This document shows, one piece after another, positions 58,743 to 64,000 of a stretch of 64,000 bases of DNA. Every line of letters begins with the position of its first letter. Position 1 is the first letter of the stretch. The translations under genes were made by a program, and so were the position numbers. Where the stretch lies: contig CM046350.1 in assembly GCA_025403435.1 (NCBI GenBank), positions 12,451,353 to 12,515,352 of the forward strand, written 5' to 3'. The notes under the pieces were generated by a model. That model was not told the DNA's origin and ran no database searches. It worked only from the letters and a program-made list of their open reading frames with translations. Source of the stretch: Artocarpus heterophyllus. Lineage: Eukaryota; Streptophyta; Magnoliopsida; Rosales; Moraceae.

Positions 58743-61700
58743 ATGGAATTGCAAATGTCTGCAATATCTGATCAAGTCAAAAAAATCAAGGAGACGATGT
58801 TCGCATCGGACATTGATCCTTACTCGCTTGTTACTCCTTCTGCCTATGACACTGCATGGTTGGCCATGATACCAGATCATGATCATGATTTCAACAAGCC
58901 TTTGAAACCCATGTTCGAAGAATGTCTGAAATGGGTACTTAACAACCAAAATGAACAAGGGTTTTGGGGAGAGTGTGATGGCCATGGCAAACCCACCATT
59001 GAGTGCCTTATTGCCACTCTTGCTTGCATTATTGCACTCACAAAGTGGAACGTTGGAGCTGGCTTGATAGCCAAAGGTACGTGCTTTTCGGTACATAATT
59101 TTCAGACTCCATACTAAAAAATACTTAAAAAAATGAAGAGACGGGAGGAGACAAACACATTTTAATTAAGTTGGCACTTACTAAAGATCACTTCCCACAC
59201 CAAATCTCCTATTCAAAATACTTTTTTTAGTATGTGTTTGTGTCATATATATTATTTTATATTTATGTAATTAAATAAGAATTAAACAGATTAATATATA
59301 TTTATCTATATATCAGTGCTACTAATATTTCTATTTTCATATTTTTCTCGTACTTTGCTAAAAATGAACTCATCACGTAATACCAAATCTGAGGAGATGG
59401 TTAGAGTTTCTATCAACAAAATTATCCTGAACTGGGAGAATTTCCATCAAATTCTGTCAAATATGCGCAGTATTTAATTTTAAGAGGATTTTGATGTGAT
59501 TTCTTGTAGACTCTTATTAAAAGTGTCGTACCAAACGATACGTCCAAGTTTCATTTCCAGCCGCAAATTCGCTTCATTGGATAAGTCGTTTATTTTTTTT
59601 ATTATTTTATTTATTTATTTTTTGTGGATAGAATAGTCGCCCACAAAGACCTCGAACTCATCTCTTAATCATATTGTACAATGGATTGGCAGGATTGGCC
59701 TACATTCAATCATCAAACGCAGAGAAGCTCTTGAGAGAAGTCAAAGATCACTGTCCTCGTTGGTTTGCTATCATTTTCCCTGGAATGCTTGAATTTTCCC
59801 AAGGAGTTTGTGATGTTAAGATCCAATTTATCCAAATAGAAGAATCCGTGGTTTCAGAAATATTTTCCCGCAGGCAATTGATTCTTGAAACGTAATTGAT
59901 AACCTTAATCTCTATTCTCCATCTATATACATGCATACAATGGCAAAAGGAAATAAATATGCTCACTCAATTTTTAAAATTTAAACTTTTACCTATAATT
60001 TTTTTTAATTTTTTTTTTTTTTTTAGATATGTCATTATAGTGTCCCTACTAAATTTAGAAGATGTTTTGTTTCCATTGACAAAAAGTTATAAAAGCAATC
60101 ATATTTAATCTTTTGATGTTACAACTCTGCTTCTAACTAAACAATAAGTCCCACTTTAAAAGTATATTACATGTTGGGACCCATAATTTAGTAGACAGTG
60201 GGGGTTTTAACCCCGTAGGGATTAAAATAATTTTTCAAATTATAATTGTGATGCCAGTAAGTAATGATAGAGATATACTACTTATATATCCATTGACCAC
60301 TTTATTATAGCACCCTACTGAATAAAGTTTCAAGTTCCGTCACTTCGCGTATAGTGACGAAGATAATGAAGCACTCGGGGGTTAAGCCTCCCTCAAATTT
60401 TTCATATATTTCACTTTTGTATGTATGTTTTTATCAAAATTAAATATAACCCCGCATTCTAAAAAAGATTTTGATTTTTCGGCCTAAAAAATTAACACTA
60501 AACAACAGCCCAACTCGTACACCTAAATAATTAGCAAAGATCTTCTCCTTCTATTAATAGCTGGGATTATTTATTAAGTTAATTTTATTTATTTATTTTT
60601 ACTTATATTCTTACTTATTGATCTTTTTCACAAGTGTACATATTTAACTATATTGATCTTAACATTACTTAATATTTAAAGATCCTTTAGTACATATCAT
60701 AAATATTTGGTGTGTTTAGCAAACCATTTTAGATTGAAAAATACGTTTAAATACTGTAACATGTGAGAATTTTATGCTGTAATTGTTTTTTTTTCACTAT
60801 AGTATGCTAGAGTTTTACATTGTTATTAATTCAACCAATTAAATACCCTAGCTATCAATATGTCTTGACTACGTTTTCATATATATACAATTTTTTTTAA
60901 TCAAAAGTGTTATGTTCTAGTGAATAGTCCGTGAGATCAAAAAATATTGATCATCTTGAAAAAATAGAGACAAAATAAAGTTATTTAATTTGATATGATT
61001 CTTATATGTTTATAACAGTTTAATTCTTTTGTTTTCATTTTGTTTGCTTTATTTATTATACAAGGAATCGATTTTTTAGTCTAATATTTACATAAAAATT
61101 CAATGGATTATTTGTGTTTATTAAGGGAAAAAGAAACATCTTCAATGGCACTAACAATAAAGTCAATATGCAAAATCTTAGGTACTAAAAACCTATTGGG
61201 AACAATAGTTTCATTTAATAATTATTCATTTGCATTAAATATCTATTGTAGTTATTAGTCTCCTGATTAAAATTTCTAGCTTCATGACTAGCTCCCTACT
61301 AAATTTTTTGGCTTTTTTACTGTTCAGGTACATTAATTTTACATATATTTATATATATATATATATATCTATAGTTGGTAAATATGTACGGATGCCTACT
61401 AATCATATTTATGCTGTTGATATTCATGTAGAGAGGGTCTTGTCGATAGCCTTCACTATCCACCATTACTATCATATCTTGAAGCCCTTCCTGCTACATG
61501 TGTTATTGATAAAGGAGAAATAATGAAGTACCTTTCCGATGATGGCTCTTTGTTCCAATCTCCCTCCGCTACGGCACGTGCATTTTTGGCCACAGGAAAC
61601 GCAAAGTGCTTGCATTATTTACGATCACTAGCTGAAAGATGTTCCAACATTAATGGCTGTGCCGGTTAGATACTAATATTAGACTTCTTATGATCTGATC

Positions 61701-62983
61701 ATATCTTTTATAGTTATCACGCAACTATATATATATATTTTGCCAGATAGATAATATTAGACTTCTTAATCATCATGCAAGTGTATATTTGAGCATTCTA
61801 CAATTTTTTCGGTGAAGGTCTCCCGATTTAACATATAGAAGAGAAAAACGTAACATAACAATTAGTAAACATAATATTGACTTTAAAAAAAGCATAATAT
61901 AGTTGTAAAATTGCTAACTTTTTTGGTGTTATATCAATCTAACACATCAGCGTTATATTTAATGATTGTGCAGTGTTGCATACACATGATACATACACAC
62001 ATAATATTTATCCATTTTATATATGCAGTTCCCAGCACTTATCCCATAGATGAAGAGCTCATAAAGCTTTGCCTTGTCAACCACGTGCAACGTTTGGGGT
62101 TGGCCGAGCATTTCAAGCTGGAGACTGAACAAGTTCTGGAACAAGTTCACAAGTAATTGAACATTTGCACTTTTGGATCTCATCTAGTTGAATTGACGTT
62201 TGTATGCGCTGCATTTTTCTCAAAAAATTAAAATATAAATTGAAGATACAGGGGATCGAACCCTGTACCTCTCGCATGCAAACCAAGAGCTCTACCTTTG
62301 AGCTACAACTGCAACAAGGAAAAGCCTGCAATATTTCTTATTATAAGGAAAAGAAAAGATTTATCACGATTCTCCTTAAGATGATCTCCACCGTTCCTTT
62401 TACACGTTAAAAAAAAGTGATACCAAAGAGGCGTCATTGTTTCCTCTTCAAAAAACGAAAAAAAAAAAAAAAAATCATGTCGCGGGTATTAATTAATATC
62501 TTATAAGAATGTTCTGGAACTCAAGAATTACATGATCAAGAATCAAGAACCAAGTGTAGAACCCTACCATTCAGCCACATCAATACAGCTACAACTACTC
62601 AAAGATTGCTTAGCTTTTCGGCTCCTAAGGATGGATGGCTATCAAGTATTTCCATGTACGTACGGCTTTTTACAAATTTCTGTGTACTTTCTTTTCAGTG
62701 AAATTTCTGTATACTCACTTATCAATTTTAATGTACTAATTTGCATATATATGTTTCGTTGGCAGGGAATGTCTGTTGGTTCTTATATAACGAGAAAGTT
62801 AAAAATCTTATAGAAAACAACTATGAGTACTTCTCCGGTGTAATCCTTGACGTTTACAGAGCTACGGATCTTATGTTTCCAAGAGAATTTGAACTTCAAG
62901 AAGCAAGAACATTCTCAAGAAAACTACTAGTTGAGAAATCCGATTCGTTAAGGGCAAGAGATCAAAATCCTTTCTGCAAATTG
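58743..62983 (+). CDS. terpene synthase, geranyllinalool synthase-like (TPS-e/f), partial, runs off window
   Basis: Exons read as 58743-59076, 59693-59891, 61432-61664, 62029-62152, about 62526-62655 and 62766-62983. The start MELQMSAISDQ and motifs SAYDTAWLAMIPD, NNQNEQGFWGE, CPRWFAIIFPGML, DDGSLFQSPSATA, LCLVNHVQRLGLAEHF, LAFRLLRMDGY and VYRATDLMFP follow the N-terminal (beta/gamma) half of plant (E,E)-geranyllinalool synthases, which make a C20 alcohol, precursor of the volatile TMTT, from geranylgeranyl diphosphate. There is no transit peptide. The class I domain with DDxxD must lie beyond 64000. Introns 1, 2, 3 and 5 have GT-AG ends and matching phases. Intron 4 does not: with the GT at 62153 the frame shifts into exon 5. 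A weaker donor (CAA|GTTCAC, 62144) would restore phase; otherwise a base was lost and this is a pseudogene. Family is secure, exact product inferred. Confidence 0.82.
62242..62312 (-). tRNA. tRNA-Ala(UGC)-like sequence, degenerate, in terpene synthase intron 4
   Basis: Read on the minus strand: 5' GCAGTTG, D-arm with A-box-like TAGCTCAAAGGTAGAGC, anticodon loop TTTGCAT (anticodon TGC), B box GGTTCGATCCC with a perfect T-stem (CAGGG/CCCTG), then TATCTTC. The acceptor stem has two mismatches, the D loop is one base short and the anticodon stem has one mismatch, so it is probably a tRNA pseudogene or the head of a SINE rather than a working gene. Confidence 0.6.
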
Positions 62984-64000
62984 GTAATTAACTTATTGTT
63001 TCTTGATAATTACATTATCAATTCAAGCTACCATATAGGTAAATGATCAAAAAAGGACAACCTTAGAGACTTTTCTTTTCTTTTTTTTTTTTTTGAAAAA
63101 AAAAAAGTAAAAAAGAGGGATCAGTTAGTAACAAAGACCTTTTGCACATCTCAACTAGGATTACACTCATAGGAAGAATATTGTTCTATAAGTAATTGCC
63201 AATTTGAACTTAGCAAGGGAAAAAAACACTTTAGTGCAATGTGTTTCCAGGGAAAAAAAATAACTTTGCTATCGTCTTTTTTTGTGTTTTTATTAAAATA
63301 GTATCAGATTGATTTTTCACAATATCATTTGCGTACTCTAAAGAAGTCTTTTTAAACATGAAATGTCCTTTATACCCTTCATTCTCCTTTTATTTAATTG
63401 TTCTGAAGTTAGGAAGAAAGACATTCTTCATTCTCTTTTCACTTAACTAAAGTTAGAAAAAAAGACAAAAAGATAATATTTTTAACTATATTTTCGGTCT
63501 TCTTGTCCTGTTTCAGACCAGGAAAAAGAAAAGATACAAAGGACACTAATTTCATTGTCGAAAAGAATGAGTTTAGGTTACTAAAATATTTTTGTTTTGA
63601 AATGTGAAATTAGTAATCTCTTAATATTATTAAAAGCACAAAGATAATATTATCAAAAAGAAAAAAAGAAAATACACAAACTTTTCCAGTTGGGACTCGG
63701 AAGGCAAACAAACGACAAAATAAAACATTTGATCTAGGGGGAAAAAAAAAAGCAACTAAACTGAAAAGAACAAGAAATGCAATTTTCATCTACTTCTTGT
63801 GAAAAGGAGGCCTTGGTAAAATCCTCAAAACCCAAAGGAAAAATCCCTTTAACGTTAAATACAACTATGCAAAAATTACATTTATATATATAATATACCT
63901 ATAATATAGGTAGATGATCTTCTTTTGGCATATATATATATATATATGTATGTATGCTTAATATATATGTATATCGATAACTCAAAATTAAGCTGCCTTA
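62984..64000. other. terpene synthase intron 6 or beyond, no exon seen
   Basis: No stretch matching the next expected exon (the start of the class I domain) was recognised. Contains A- and T-runs and (AT)n near 63930. Confidence 0.45.

Overview
This is a piece of nuclear genome from a flowering plant, most likely a eudicot. It is AT-rich, carries intron-containing plant genes (a NAC transcription factor and a terpene synthase of the geranyllinalool synthase clade), and is otherwise filled with plant-type LTR retrotransposons, solo LTRs, MITE-like elements, foldback DNA and microsatellites. I see no bacterial operon, rRNA gene or CRISPR array.

Layout. Positions 1-11,105 are AT-rich intergenic DNA with a LINE-like retroposed insert in a 17-bp target duplication (3653-4723), a decayed LTR-type repeat on the minus strand (about 5780-7490) and a small foldback MITE (8957-9190). 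Positions 11,106-24,203 read best as one foldback DNA element: its left arm is G-rich and its right arm C-rich degenerate minisatellite. It was split by a Ty1/copia element (12,090-22,961), whose 5' LTR in turn carries a 1.25-kb inverted-repeat element. The NAC gene (25,881-27,098, plus strand, three exons, 351 aa) is intact and is the clearest complete gene. Positions 29,400-39,980 hold a MULE-like element, a truncated inverted copy of the copia LTR, and a minus-strand gypsy-like LTR pair with almost no internal region.

Positions 39,985-45,315 hold a nearly full-length Ty1/copia element of the TNT1 type with a perfect 5-bp target duplication. Its gag-pol frame runs the whole length but is cut by four TAG codons, and the protease site is changed. 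Positions 45,316-47,800 contain a GC-rich island, a 115-bp tandem repeat and two MITEs. Positions about 47,605-49,680 and 56,485-58,680 are two copies of one segment, each with a promoter and a truncated first exon of the terpene synthase. Between them lie a tandem array split by a 3.86-kb solo LTR (perfect TSD) and the second copy, opposite in orientation, of the decayed LTR repeat near position 6 kb.

The terpene synthase starts at 58,743 and runs off the right end. Six exons encode the N-terminal part; one exon junction (4/5) does not keep frame with the best GT donor, so the gene may be damaged or may use a weak donor. A degenerate tRNA-Ala(UGC)-like sequence lies in that same intron on the minus strand.

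The two real genes are unlinked in function as far as the sequence shows: one is a transcription factor, the other a terpene-volatile enzyme. The main story is local duplication of the terpene synthase 5' end and layered transposon insertion. All calls are by reading; no search or alignment program was run.
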